From Paenibacillus puerhi (lineage in GTDB: Bacteria > Bacillota > Bacilli > Paenibacillales > NBRC-103111): 52,949 nucleotides of DNA. Within the stretch, counting starts at the first letter, position 1, and each line of letters opens with the position of its first letter. The notes beneath the pieces were generated by a model. That model was not told where the DNA came from, did not search any database, and saw nothing but the letters and a program-made list of their open reading frames with translations. Shown piece after piece: positions 8,725 through 18,284 of the stretch. Made by a program: the position numbers and the translations under genes. Location of the stretch: assembly GCF_009846885.1 (NCBI RefSeq), contig NZ_WUWM01000039.1, positions 1 to 52,949 of the forward strand, given 5' to 3'.

Positions 8725-9552
8725 ATGGACAAAAAAGTCTGGTTCATTACGGGAGCCTCTCGCGGTTTAGGACGCATATGGGCAGAGGCCGTGCTCGCGC
8801 GTGGAGATGAGGTTGCGGCTACCGCCCGCAAATTGGAGGACATTTCCGATTTGAAGGAACGTTTCGGAGACCTCGTTCTTCCCATGGCGCTCGACGTAAC
8901 GGATGCTGAGCAGGTTCGCCAGGTCGTTCAGCAGGCTCATTCCCATTTCGGCAAGCTGGACGTTGTCCTCAATAATGCCGGTTACACCTTGGTCGGAATG
9001 GTCGAGGAGGCAAGCGAAGCCGATGTTCGCGCTCTGTTTGACGCGAACTACTTTGGTTATCTTCGAGTCATCCAAGCCGCCTTGCCATTGCTGAGGAAGC
9101 AGGGCAGCGGGCATTTGCTCAGCGTTTCAAGCGCCCTGGGGATCGAGGCAAGGCCGCTCATCGGCTTCTATTGCTCCTCCAAATGGGCGGTCGAAGGACT
9201 CCACGAAAGCCTGGCGCAAGAGGTCAAGGACTTTGGGATTAAGGTGACGCTGCTCGAACCCGGTGCTTATGCGACCGAGTTTGGCGCTTCAGGTAAGCGA
9301 GTACCGGAAATGGACGTCTATGCCGATGTACGGAAGCAGGTGTTCACGCGTCTATCAAACGAAAAACGCGGCAACCCTCAAGCGACTGCAGAAGCCGTTC
9401 TCAAGATCGTGGACGCAGCGGAACCCCCACTACGATTTGCGCTCGGCTCGGAAGTCTTGCCTATGGCACGCGGCATCTATGCTGACCGTCTAGCTACCTG
9501 GGAAGCCTGGGAGACTGTCTCGAATGCAGCGCAAGGCAACCCTATGCAATAA
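8725..9552 (+). CDS. SDR family oxidoreductase
   Basis: A 275-residue short-chain dehydrogenase. The cofactor-binding TGASRGLG motif is near the N-terminus, NNAG follows near residue 87, and the catalytic Ser with YCSSK lies near residues 140-155. It probably reduces or oxidises a small carbonyl compound using NAD(P)H; the substrate is unknown. The start at 8725 is chosen over the upstream in-frame ATG at 8560, because AGGAGGAG sits 8 bp before it and the longer frame would cross the operator region. It is controlled with the divergent TetR. Confidence 0.9.
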   Translation: MDKKVWFITGASRGLGRIWAEAVLARGDEVAATARKLEDISDLKERFGDLVLPMALDVTDAEQVRQVVQQAHSHFGKLDVVLNNAGYTLVGMVEEASEADVRALFDANYFGYLRVIQAALPLLRKQGSGHLLSVSSALGIEARPLIGFYCSSKWAVEGLHESLAQEVKDFGIKVTLLEPGAYATEFGASGKRVPEMDVYADVRKQVFTRLSNEKRGNPQATAEAVLKIVDAAEPPLRFALGSEVLPMARGIYADRLATWEAWETVSNAAQGNPMQ

Positions 9553-9634
9553 GCCGCTGCAACTGGACTGGAGCGGACGTCAGCATCACTTAGCAGAATA
9601 TATGTCAGATAACCAACCGGCTTTCTATTTTAGC

Positions 9635-9672
9635 AAGGAACCTCTCCGACTTTTTCGAAGAGGTTCCTTTTT
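9635..9672 (+). terminator. Rho-independent terminator after SDR
   Basis: Perfect 11-bp arms AAGGAACCTCT (9635-9645) and AGAGGTTCCTT (9659-9669) are followed by a run of T. It lies 83 bp after the SDR stop codon. Confidence 0.85.
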
Positions 9673-9680
9673 ATACCCAT

Positions 9681-9710
9681 AAATTTCGCCCTACTTGTGA
9701 TACGGCTCGC
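9681..9710 (+). repeat. Dispersed repeat copy B
   Basis: AAATTTCGCCCTACTTGTGA followed by TACGGCTCGC matches the left half of the dispersed repeat family; the right half is not recognisable. It directly follows the SDR terminator. Confidence 0.6.
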
Positions 9711-9722
9711 GATCAATGCATC

Positions 9723-9873
9723 ATAGTGTAAAACACGGCGCAGTTTAAGAGGATTGTTGCTTACTGTCATCAGTCACTTTAATTGACGGTGCTTTCGGAA
9801 CCGCCAATGACGGTGGCTTTTTATTTTCGTCACCGACATATAATCGGATGAACTTTTTGTCATTGCATAAGAA
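9723..9873. other. Intergenic region without a recognisable gene
   Basis: Between repeat copy B and the next hairpin there are short direct repeats of a GACGGTGGCTTT-like sequence around 9784-9822 but no convincing gene. The open frame 9848..10093 overlaps a hairpin and has no ribosome site or protein family likeness. Confidence 0.4.
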
Positions 9874-9895
9874 AACCTGCTCGTGCGAGCAGGTT
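9874..9895 (-). terminator. Terminator for the ABC import operon
   Basis: Arms AACCTGCTCG (9874-9883) and CGAGCAGGTT (9886-9895) form a 10-bp palindrome with a 2-nt centre. On the minus strand it is followed by TTTCTTA. It lies about 270 bp downstream of the last gene of the operon that ends at 10168. The sequence between holds no gene that I can support. Confidence 0.6.
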
Positions 9896-10167
9896 CATTG
9901 TAGCAATAGCACTTTGTATTTCATCTTGGTATGGAACCAAAACTTCGTACCGCCGAAAGCTACATACCATTCGGTACACCATATTTATTTGTTCTGTTTG
10001 CCATATTGGCTACCTTTCCAAGGCTGGATCAAGAAACGAACAGCAAAAAGAGACTTCAGTGATCTGATGAGCTTCACTATGGTTGTAGATTAGCTTTTTA
10101 AAGAGTGACCATCTGCTTAACTTCTGTCAACTAATAACACGGATTCATTCTCCGATGCCCCCAATGC

Positions 10168-11748
10168 TTATCTCGATACCTGGTTGCGATCCACCGCCAG
10201 CTGCAATAGTTGAATGGCTCGCCCAATCTTCAGATCCTTCATCTGGTGCACATGCTCGTCAAAGGCGTCTGGCGAATCGATGCCCAGGATCATCTTGAGG
10301 GAAGCCTCGTCTACTAGCGTCGCAACCTCATTCATGATAGAAGCAAATTCAGCGCTGTCCATCTTCGACATTGACACTTGCGGAACTATCGTTACATCCG
10401 CGTCAGTATCTGACCAGAGTCGCAAGGCCTTCTGCTGCTGCGGCAAGGTGTAATACTGCTCCATATAGCGAACATCCTGTACGAACGGTCCGAAATAGCT
10501 GGCGCGGGTAAACATCGCCAGTGCTTGCGATGGCGCCAGCTTGTCGGGATTGCGCAGAATGAGGTCTGTGTATTTCGGATGGCCGTCAACAAGTTGATAG
10601 CTTACACCTTCTACACCGAAATTAAATAGCATGTGTCCCTCGGGGCTGTACCCGTAGTCCAGCAGATTGGCCGCTTCCTCAGCGTGACGGCTTTTACGGG
10701 AGATGGCCACGCCGCCCGTACCTTCATAAGCGTGGCTCCGCTGGCCGAACCTCGGGCGTACCCCTTGCTTGAGCACGGGGTACGGTGTAGGTTCAAGCCA
10801 GGCCTTGCTATTGCCCGCTTGAAGCAGCGGCTGCCATTTCCCAATGCCTGCACCTACATTCCACAGTGTCGCCCCGCTCCGTCCCGTCAGGATGTTGGCA
10901 TCCAGCGTCGTCGTGTCCACAGTGGCAAAATTGCGGTCAATCAGACCTTCGGCATACCACTTGCGGAAGGTCAGCAGAAATTGTTTGTAGCCTGCCTCGA
11001 GCGGACCGTACTTTACCACACCCTCATCCATATAAAAGCCCTTCTTTACGCCGAATGCTCCCGTGAAGGCTCCGCTTTCGATGCCAAACAAGGGATTGGG
11101 CACGCCCAGGAAGGTGAGCGGCGCCTGAACGCCCTTCTTTTCCTTGAAGGCCTTTAAGACGGTATACCAGTCATCCATCGTCACGGGGATCGGTATGCCC
11201 AGCTCATCCAGCCAATCCTTGCGAACGAGCGGCCCCTGATAAGTGCGCAGCAGATCGTCTCCGCGAATGAACGGAAATACGTAGTAGCTGCCGTCGGCCG
11301 TCTTGAGCTGCCGGTCCACCTCCGGGTGCTCCTGCAAATATTTCTTCAGGTTCGGCGCGTGCTTATCGATCAAGTCATTTAGCCGTAATATGTAACCGTC
11401 CTGTATGGCCTTTTCCGGCCCCCCAGGGAACCGGTTCCATTCGTATTCAATCATGTCGGGCAGCTCCCCGGAAGCCAGCAGCACATGGAGCGCTTCCTGG
11501 GCCTGATTCGCCGGGGGTTGAATGAAGCGGAGGTGGACGCCAGTTCTCTTCTGCCACTCCTGGAAGAAGGGAACCTCCTGGAAGCTGGGCACGACGCTGC
11601 CAGCATTGGCATTCAGCTCGGACCAATAGGTCATAGCGGGCTTCTCGGCTGGTTCCGGCAACCGCTGTGGCTCCTTGCATCCCGAAGCCAGATTGCACAG
11701 CAGCAGAATAGGTAGTAGACGGATGATGGATCTGTGTGTGCTCTTCAT
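10168..11748 (-). CDS. ABC transporter substrate-binding lipoprotein (LplA/YtcQ type), second copy
   Basis: A 526-residue family 1 extracellular solute-binding protein. The N-terminal signal peptide ends in the lipobox LASGC, so it is predicted to be lipid-anchored outside the membrane. It is a clear paralogue of the binding protein at 16219..17838: both contain PFFQEWQK, FPGGPEKAI and NDLIDKHAPNLKKYL. It is the last gene of the operon, directly downstream of the AraC-type regulator (26 bp gap). The likely ligand is an oligosaccharide, but the sequence does not say which. It may deliver a second ligand to the same permeases or act as a sensor partner for the regulator. Confidence 0.9.
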   Translation of the reverse strand: MKSTHRSIIRLLPILLLCNLASGCKEPQRLPEPAEKPAMTYWSELNANAGSVVPSFQEVPFFQEWQKRTGVHLRFIQPPANQAQEALHVLLASGELPDMIEYEWNRFPGGPEKAIQDGYILRLNDLIDKHAPNLKKYLQEHPEVDRQLKTADGSYYVFPFIRGDDLLRTYQGPLVRKDWLDELGIPIPVTMDDWYTVLKAFKEKKGVQAPLTFLGVPNPLFGIESGAFTGAFGVKKGFYMDEGVVKYGPLEAGYKQFLLTFRKWYAEGLIDRNFATVDTTTLDANILTGRSGATLWNVGAGIGKWQPLLQAGNSKAWLEPTPYPVLKQGVRPRFGQRSHAYEGTGGVAISRKSRHAEEAANLLDYGYSPEGHMLFNFGVEGVSYQLVDGHPKYTDLILRNPDKLAPSQALAMFTRASYFGPFVQDVRYMEQYYTLPQQQKALRLWSDTDADVTIVPQVSMSKMDSAEFASIMNEVATLVDEASLKMILGIDSPDAFDEHVHQMKDLKIGRAIQLLQLAVDRNQVSR

Positions 11749-11774
11749 ACTGTACCCCTCCTCGGTTAGCGCTG

Positions 11775-14168
11775 CTACGAAGATGCAGCGCCTTGCGTCT
11801 CCTTATATCGGCCCGGCGTAATGCCCTCGTATTTCTTGAACACCCGAATAAAGGTAGCCGCTTCATGGTAACCGACCATCGCAGCGATCTCAGCGACAGA
11901 GGTCGCTTTATCGCGCATCAACCGCTTCGCTTGTTCGATCCGGTGCTTGGCGACGTACTCCAGCAATCCCTCCCCTGTCTGCTCCTTGAACAGCTTGGAA
12001 AGATAGCTCCCCCTCAGCTCAAAATGCTCTCCGATATTGTTGACATTCAGCTCGGGATCGCTGTAATTCTCCTCGACGTGCTGCCTGATTCGGTCCAGCA
12101 GTCGGTGTAAGGCAGCATTACGTTCTTTGGATTGGCTGTCCTCCAATTTCGCTGCCGCGAAGGCACACACCTCGCGGAGCAGCGCTTGCAGTTCGGCCTG
12201 CATTTCGGCGAGCGTATCGCAGGCAATGATTTTGTCCACCCATCGAGTGTGGTCACCCAGTATGCTATTGTGGCTGTCGCCCAGCTCATGAATCGCCTTT
12301 ATCATCGTTGCCGTCAAATTGAACATCAAACAGCGGACCCAGGTCAAGGAAACATAAGGCCTCGCAGTATTCCTTTCCATCACTTCAGTCATGATCGAAG
12401 CGGCCTGCGCTACATTGCCCGCCTTGATCACATTCATAAGCTGCTGCTCCACATGCAGCGGATAATAATAGCCTGCTCGGGCTTCATTTTCATTTTCTTT
12501 ATCTCTTCGTATATCTTCATATATAATCAACTCTTGCTTGCCTACAACCAGCTTGTATTCCATCGCATCCATTGCTTCCTGATACGCTTGGGGCACACCG
12601 CTTAGCGTCTCGTGAACACCGCCTATTGCTATGGTAAGCTCCATACGGAATCTTGTCAGAAATTGCTGTGCTTCAGCGCCGATCCATCGCAGATCTTCCT
12701 TTCGTTCGATCATGTCCCCATCTTCGAGATTAATGAGACAAGCTGTCATATCGTCGAGCTCGACCGCGTAACCTGTGTGTCCACGCTGGCTGGCGAGCTC
12801 TTCCACCACGTTGGCAATTATGAATTGCACCAGCCTGCGCCGTTCATTCAAGTCCATCCCAGGCACGCTGGCATACATGGTGCCTTGATTCTCGATCGCC
12901 ATCAGAATGACGGCAAACTTATTCGAGGCAAGCTCGATACCGAACGTAGCGAAGGCATCCTCATAAGAAATCAACGTATCCAGCCTTCCCTTTAGAAGCC
13001 GACCGAGCATGTTCGTACGCAGGACGTGATGGTGATGCTTCAGTTGCTGCGCCATCTTGTCCTTCTCATGGCGGGTATTCGATACGGCATGCTGAATGAA
13101 GTGCAATTCGTTGCCCATCATTCTCTCATCCTGCGGCGTACCCTGATCGAATAACGTGCGCATCAGCTGCTGGATCGGCGTGTAATGACGCCGAAGGAAA
13201 AACCGGGTCAGCATGCCAGCGCCGATCAAGCTGATTAAGACGCTGATAAAAGCAAAAGCTCGTACATATTCGGCCTTCTCCCAATAGAGGCTGCTTGGGA
13301 TAACAAGTACATATTTCAGGTCGGACACCGCGGATTGAATGTAGAACAGCTCGGCGTTTCCTTCACTGGAAGTCTTGTAGACGACTTCATCGCCTCCTTG
13401 GATCTCGGGAAGTAACAGCTGCATCTCATTCGCAGGCAGATTGGACATCAATACCTCGCCTGCCCCGTTCAGGAGCAGAAACTGGCTACCTTGAAACAAG
13501 TAGAACGCTTCAAGCGCCTTATGTACGCGTTCCAGATCCGTCATCACGACAACGCTTCCTGTAGCTTTGCCGTTCAGCCCCTGCGGCAGCCTTGTGATAT
13601 AAGCAATGGAGGAGGTTCGCTTACCAGCATTCACATGGGGAAGCAGCGTAAATTCATTGTGGGGCGAGCGCTGCAAGGCATCGATCCACTGCTCGTACCG
13701 CAGATCTCCCGTATCATGAAGCGTATAGAATGCTGTCTTCCGATCTCTCACATTCCCTGGACGAAGCACCGCATCCCCTTCATCCCATGTTACGTAGAAC
13801 TCATCAATCGAAGCGTAGGAGGTCTGGTTCATCCGGAAATCCTTCACGATTTGATAAGCAAGCAATTGCGCGTCGTTGGCCGTCTTCGACGAATACATCA
13901 GGGATTGCAGCTTTGCATTCCAGGTGATTTCCATATTCAGACGCTTCATCAGATCAATCTGCGTATCGATGGTGTACCGCACCTGCTTCAGAAGCGAATC
14001 GTTAGCCCGGTGGATCTCGCTCTTCAAAGCATGGCTGGACTGCATGTAGACGATGATGCTCATGATGACCGGAACTATTAATACCGCACTGTATGAAATA
14101 AGCCAAGCGAAGACGATGCTCTTCCGCTTTTGCCATAAATTCCTGATGGGCAGTTGCCTTGCTTTCAT
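11775..14168 (-). CDS. Membrane-anchored AraC family regulator (two-TM sensor plus HTH)
   Basis: A protein of about 797 residues. A first membrane segment (AWLISYSAVLIVPVIMSIIV) lies near residues 20-40, followed by an extracellular sensor region of roughly 250 residues. A second segment (AFISVLISLIGAGML) comes next, then a cytoplasmic part and a C-terminal AraC double helix-turn-helix ending in VGYHEAATFIRVFKKYEGITPGRYK without the long run shown in order. Such proteins sense carbohydrates outside the cell and activate neighbouring transport genes. The start at 14168 is preferred to 14216 because GGGGAGG lies 6 bp upstream. It sits between the permease genes and the second binding protein. 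Confidence 0.9.
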   Translation of the reverse strand: MKARQLPIRNLWQKRKSIVFAWLISYSAVLIVPVIMSIIVYMQSSHALKSEIHRANDSLLKQVRYTIDTQIDLMKRLNMEITWNAKLQSLMYSSKTANDAQLLAYQIVKDFRMNQTSYASIDEFYVTWDEGDAVLRPGNVRDRKTAFYTLHDTGDLRYEQWIDALQRSPHNEFTLLPHVNAGKRTSSIAYITRLPQGLNGKATGSVVVMTDLERVHKALEAFYLFQGSQFLLLNGAGEVLMSNLPANEMQLLLPEIQGGDEVVYKTSSEGNAELFYIQSAVSDLKYVLVIPSSLYWEKAEYVRAFAFISVLISLIGAGMLTRFFLRRHYTPIQQLMRTLFDQGTPQDERMMGNELHFIQHAVSNTRHEKDKMAQQLKHHHHVLRTNMLGRLLKGRLDTLISYEDAFATFGIELASNKFAVILMAIENQGTMYASVPGMDLNERRRLVQFIIANVVEELASQRGHTGYAVELDDMTACLINLEDGDMIERKEDLRWIGAEAQQFLTRFRMELTIAIGGVHETLSGVPQAYQEAMDAMEYKLVVGKQELIIYEDIRRDKENENEARAGYYYPLHVEQQLMNVIKAGNVAQAASIMTEVMERNTARPYVSLTWVRCLMFNLTATMIKAIHELGDSHNSILGDHTRWVDKIIACDTLAEMQAELQALLREVCAFAAAKLEDSQSKERNAALHRLLDRIRQHVEENYSDPELNVNNIGEHFELRGSYLSKLFKEQTGEGLLEYVAKHRIEQAKRLMRDKATSVAEIAAMVGYHEAATFIRVFKKYEGITPGRYKETQGAASS

Positions 14169-14305
14169 GCGATGTCCTCCCCGGAAAGTAAGGAGCAGGT
14201 GTAATTTAGACCTCACTCCACTTTTCCATTATACCAACCTAAGGACCTCGAGAGGAATGGTGAATATATCAAATGCGATGGACAAAAAATGCAATATGCT
14301 GTTGA

Positions 14306-15187
14306 CTAGCCCTTGAGAGAGCCGACCATGACGCCTTTGACAAAATATTTCTGCACAAATGGATAGATGCCGAGGACCGGCAGAGTAGCTACAACAATCG
14401 TGGCGTATTTGATCGTTTCTGCGATTTGGAATCGATCTCCCGCATCGGCACCCGCCGACATACTGTCGGTGGAATTCGCGATCAAGATTTCGCGCAGGAT
14501 CAGCTGCAGTGGGAACAAATCCCGTGACTTGATGAATACGGAGGCATAAAACCACGCGTTCCATTTGTCCACGGCATAGTAGAGAACCATGACAGCAATG
14601 ACAGGCATGGAAAGCGGAATGATGATGCGGAACAGGATGACGAAATGATTGGCGCCGTCGATCTTGGCGGACTCCTCCAGACTGTCCGGAATGCCCATGA
14701 AGGCGGTGCGCATGATGATCAGGTTAAAGGAGCTGACGGCGAACGGAATGATCAACGCCCACAGCGAATCGAGCAGCCCGATATTTTTCACCACAAGGTA
14801 CGTCGGAATCAGGCCGCCATGGAAGAACATCGTAATGACAATGATCAGCATGAAGGTTTTATTCCAGAGTACATGCTTGCGAGAAAGCACATAAGCGCCA
14901 AGCGCTGTCATCAGCAGGTTCACGGAAACTCCTGCAACAAGAATGAATAACGTGTTGCGATAACCGGTCAGAATGCCCGGGTTACCCATCACGCTAGTAT
15001 AGGCTTCCATGCTGAAACCAAGCGGCTTCCACAAAATGCCCTTGTGCGCGACCAGCTGTCCGGCGTCGCTCATGGAAGCGAGCACAACATACAGCAGCGG
15101 ATATACGGTTGCGAGCACGAGTGCTAGCAGGACGGCATAAATAAAGTAATCGAACAAGCGGTCTCCTAACGTCAGCTCTTGTTTCAT
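14306..15187 (-). CDS. Carbohydrate ABC transporter permease (LplC/YtcP type)
   Basis: An inner-membrane permease of about 293 residues with six predicted membrane segments. The cytoplasmic EAA loop is visible as SLEESAKIDGANHFVILFRI, where it would contact the shared ATPase. The ending KYFVKGVMVGSLKG is typical of LplC-type subunits. The start at 15187 follows AGGTGGGAG; an in-frame GTG lies nine bases upstream. It pairs with the permease encoded just upstream (10 bp gap). No ATPase gene is present, so a shared MsmX-type ATPase elsewhere is expected. Confidence 0.92.
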   Translation of the reverse strand: MKQELTLGDRLFDYFIYAVLLALVLATVYPLLYVVLASMSDAGQLVAHKGILWKPLGFSMEAYTSVMGNPGILTGYRNTLFILVAGVSVNLLMTALGAYVLSRKHVLWNKTFMLIIVITMFFHGGLIPTYLVVKNIGLLDSLWALIIPFAVSSFNLIIMRTAFMGIPDSLEESAKIDGANHFVILFRIIIPLSMPVIAVMVLYYAVDKWNAWFYASVFIKSRDLFPLQLILREILIANSTDSMSAGADAGDRFQIAETIKYATIVVATLPVLGIYPFVQKYFVKGVMVGSLKG

Positions 15188-15197
15188 TGCTCCCACC

Positions 15198-16154
15198 TCA
15201 CCATAAGCTGCTTTCGTTGACTTTGCGGCTAACGTAGTTCGCCGTAATCAGCAGCATCAGATTGATGACTGAATTAAATAATCCCACAGCCGAACTGTAG
15301 CTCCAGCCGAACTCCAGCAGACCCTTACGGTAGACGAACGAGGAGATTACATCCGCCGTCTCATAGGTAATCGGATTGTAGAGCAGTATGATCTTCTCGA
15401 AGCCTACATTCAGCAGATTGCCCATTCGCAGGATGAACATGATGGTGATGGTCGGCATAATCCCTGGAAGCGTAATGTGCAGAAGCTGCTTCCACCGGCT
15501 TGCGCCATCCATTCTCGCGGCTTCGTATTGCTCCTGATCAATGCCCATGAGGGCGGCAATGTAGATAATGGACTCCCAGCCGATCCGCTGCCAGATTTCC
15601 GACAGGATATAGATCGAGCGGAACAGCTCCGGCTTCTGCAGCATCGCCTGCCCGTCGTAGCCGAAGGCTGTAAAGAGCCTGTTCACCATGCCGTCGGCAT
15701 TCGTAAAATCCGTAATGATGCCGCAAATGACAACCATCGAAATGAAATACGGCATGTACGTAACGGTCTGCGCGAACCGCTTAAATAGCTGGTTACGCAC
15801 CTCATTGATCATAAGCGCCAGCAGGATCGGCGCGGGAAATTCAAAGAGCAGCGAATACAGGCTGATAATAATCGTATTTTTCAGAATACGCCAAAAATAA
15901 TAACTCGCGAAGAAATCCCGGAAGTGCTGCAGCCCCACCCATTCGCTGCCTATAATCCCCTTCATCGGCGTATAGTCTTTAAAGGCAATCAGCGCGCCGT
16001 ACATAGGCGCATAGTGAAAGATAATGTAATACGCGATAACAGGCAGCATCATCAGGTACAAATATTTATTCAGCTTAAAATCACGCACGTACCGGTGCAG
16101 ACTCGTTTTCGCGCGGACGGATTCCTGCATTGGCAGCTCTGCTGACTTAGCCAT
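15198..16154 (-). CDS. ABC transporter permease (LplB type)
   Basis: A permease of about 318 residues with six predicted membrane segments. The first is YLYLMMLPVIAYYIIFHYAP, typical of LplB-type subunits of oligosaccharide importers. The EAA loop reads YEAARMDGASRWKQLLHITL. The ATG at 16154 is chosen because GGGGAG lies 4 bp upstream; a longer GTG start at 16166 is possible. It forms a heterodimer with the product of the next gene and is separated from the binding-protein gene by a hairpin. Confidence 0.92.
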   Translation of the reverse strand: MAKSAELPMQESVRAKTSLHRYVRDFKLNKYLYLMMLPVIAYYIIFHYAPMYGALIAFKDYTPMKGIIGSEWVGLQHFRDFFASYYFWRILKNTIIISLYSLLFEFPAPILLALMINEVRNQLFKRFAQTVTYMPYFISMVVICGIITDFTNADGMVNRLFTAFGYDGQAMLQKPELFRSIYILSEIWQRIGWESIIYIAALMGIDQEQYEAARMDGASRWKQLLHITLPGIMPTITIMFILRMGNLLNVGFEKIILLYNPITYETADVISSFVYRKGLLEFGWSYSSAVGLFNSVINLMLLITANYVSRKVNESSLW

Positions 16155-16186
16155 ACTTCTCCCCACCTCATTCCCGAGATTTGCGA

Positions 16187-16204
16187 GAGGGCGCGAGCGC
16201 CCTC
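16187..16204 (-). promoter_or_regulatory. Intercistronic hairpin between binding protein and permease
   Basis: Arms GAGGGCG (16187-16193) and CGCCCTC (16198-16204) form a GC-rich 7-bp stem with a 4-nt loop and no following T run. In this position such hairpins usually stabilise or partly attenuate the message so that the binding protein is made in excess over the permeases. That role is inferred. Confidence 0.55.
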
Positions 16205-16218
16205 CCCTTCATGTAAAA

Positions 16219-17838
16219 CTAGCGCTTGTTATAGCGGTCCAAAGCGGCCTTCTGAATTTCGATCGCGCGATCAAGACGGAGCGATTTCATTTTGGCGACA
16301 TAAGAATCGAACTGCTCGACCGGCTCGCTGCCCAGGAGGATCTTCAGCGTCATTTCATCGATCAGCGTGTTAATGTCGTTCATGATTTTGGCCATTTCGG
16401 AGCTTTCCTCCGGCGTCGGCGTGAGCTGAGGGAGATTGTATTTCGATGCATCTGTTTTCCTCCAGACATTCACGGCATCCCGCTGCGTCTGCAGAGCGAA
16501 GAATTGCTCGACGTAGCGTTTATCCTGAACGAACGGACCATTGTAGCTGCCGCGGGCATATTGGGAAATCATCTGAGCTGGAGCTAGCTTATCCGGATTT
16601 TTCATCAGCAAATCCGTATACTTCGGGTACCCGTTCTCGAGCTGATAGCTAACGCCTTCGATGCCGAAGTTGAAGAACATGTGGCCAGCCTCGCTATAAC
16701 CGTAATCGAGTAGCTTCACCGCAAGTTCTGCATCCTTGGCACTTGTAGTGACAGCTACCATGCCGCCCGCATCGAAAGCACTCGATTTCTGTCCGAACTT
16801 CGGCGTCTCACCTTTGTTCTTCACCGGGTAGGGAGCGGCAACCAATACGGCTTTCGGGTCTTTCGCTGCAACCAGCGGCTGCCACTTCCCGATGCCCCCG
16901 CCCGCATTACCGATACTTGCCCCTGTAGCGCCGGAGGCGAATCCGCCGTCGAGCGCTTTCGTGTCGACTGTAGCGATGTTCTTGTCCAGAAGGCCGTCCT
17001 GATACCACTGGCGGAACAGGATTAGATAGTCCTTAAAGCCCTTCTCCGCCGGACCGAACTTGATCTCATTGTTCTCGAGATAGAAGCCGCGGTTCACGCC
17101 GAATGCTCCCAGGAAGGCTCCGTTATAGGACTCGTTGAAGAAGCGTGGCTTACTGATAAAAGATAAAGGTGCAGCGGCACCCTTCTTATCCTTGAACGCT
17201 TTCAATGTCACCGTCCAATCATCAATGGTCTCCGGCACCGGCAGACCTAACTCATCCAGCCAATCCTTGCGGATGATCGGTCCTTGGAACACCTGCAAGT
17301 ATTCATCGCCCCGTATGAACGGGAAGGCGTAATAGCTGCCGTTGTCCGTCTTCACCATCTTGTCGACGTCCGGATGCTCCTTCAGGTACTTCTTCAGATT
17401 CGGCGCATGTTTATCAATCAGGTCGTTCAGCTTCAGGATATACCCGTCCTTGATCGCTTTCTCCGGTCCGCCGGGAAAATCGTTCAAAAAGTTGAATTCG
17501 ATCATGTCCGGCAGGTCCCCGGAAGCGAGCATCACGTTGAGCGCTTCCTTCGCTTGACCCGTCGGAGGCGCGATGAATTTCAGCGGCACACCGGTTTTCT
17601 TCTGCCACTCCTGGAAGAATGGAACGTCGGTGTGAGCTGATTTCACCCCCGTCAGGTTGCCGTTCAGCTCGCCCCAGTACGTGAGCGTTTTGTTGGTTGA
17701 GATAGGATACGTAGTAGGCTTGCTCGTGCTGGCCGCTGGCGTTCCTTCATTAGGCTGCTTCGCGTCCGGACTTGACGAGCAAGCGACCATGCTTCCTAGC
17801 ATCGATAGAGCTACGGGAATGACGATCATTTTTTTCAT
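16219..17838 (-). CDS. ABC transporter substrate-binding lipoprotein (LplA/YtcQ type), first copy
   Basis: A 539-residue extracellular solute-binding protein and the first gene of the import operon. The signal peptide ends in MVAC, a lipobox, followed by a Ser/Pro/Thr-rich linker. The mature region contains ALNVMLASGDLPDMIEFN and NDLIDKHAPNLKKYL, shared with its paralogue at 10168..11748. It probably binds an oligosaccharide and delivers it to the two permeases. AGGGGAGGT precedes the ATG. The two copies differ enough that they may bind different ligands. Confidence 0.93.
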   Translation of the reverse strand: MKKMIVIPVALSMLGSMVACSSSPDAKQPNEGTPAASTSKPTTYPISTNKTLTYWGELNGNLTGVKSAHTDVPFFQEWQKKTGVPLKFIAPPTGQAKEALNVMLASGDLPDMIEFNFLNDFPGGPEKAIKDGYILKLNDLIDKHAPNLKKYLKEHPDVDKMVKTDNGSYYAFPFIRGDEYLQVFQGPIIRKDWLDELGLPVPETIDDWTVTLKAFKDKKGAAAPLSFISKPRFFNESYNGAFLGAFGVNRGFYLENNEIKFGPAEKGFKDYLILFRQWYQDGLLDKNIATVDTKALDGGFASGATGASIGNAGGGIGKWQPLVAAKDPKAVLVAAPYPVKNKGETPKFGQKSSAFDAGGMVAVTTSAKDAELAVKLLDYGYSEAGHMFFNFGIEGVSYQLENGYPKYTDLLMKNPDKLAPAQMISQYARGSYNGPFVQDKRYVEQFFALQTQRDAVNVWRKTDASKYNLPQLTPTPEESSEMAKIMNDINTLIDEMTLKILLGSEPVEQFDSYVAKMKSLRLDRAIEIQKAALDRYNKR

Positions 17839-18138
17839 TTGTAGTACCTCCCCTTGATCTGCAAGCGAATTTGGGAATGCTGCTCCCTGAATTCACGGTA
17901 CAAGAAACCTCGGGGAATGGGATATGGGCAAAATCAAGAATTGGATGTTGAATTCGTCGCGGCGAATTGATGAATTTGCAAAAGCAATGGTGATTTAGTG
18001 AAATGAACCTTGCATGAGGGGGGGAATGCCGACGTTATGTTCAGCGCAGTGAGGGAGATGGTGGGTTTCCGGGGCACCTGTAGCTTTATTTTTCCTATCG
18101 TTCAACAGGATCTTGCTGTCGTTAACCATAAGCAAATG

Positions 18139-18170
18139 AGCCCCAACTCTCCAGAGTCGGGGCCCATTTT
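18139..18170 (+). terminator. Terminator-like hairpin
   Basis: GCCCCAACTCT (from 18140) and AGAGTCGGGGC (to 18163) pair with one mismatch. A short T run follows on the plus strand. No gene that it could serve is visible on the plus strand upstream, so it may be a relic. Confidence 0.4.
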
Positions 18171-18284
18171 TGCATCAATTTCAAAACAATGTAGTCTTTG
18201 ATTGCCAAATACTCATCACCGCAGGAGACCTGTTGTATTAGCGCTAGATTCTCGTACGTAAAGGCATTTCCGGCGCACCAGCGA

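Noticed and set aside
9848..10093. 81-residue open frame on the plus strand
   Set aside because: It contains a hairpin that serves the opposite strand and lacks a ribosome site and any recognisable domain.
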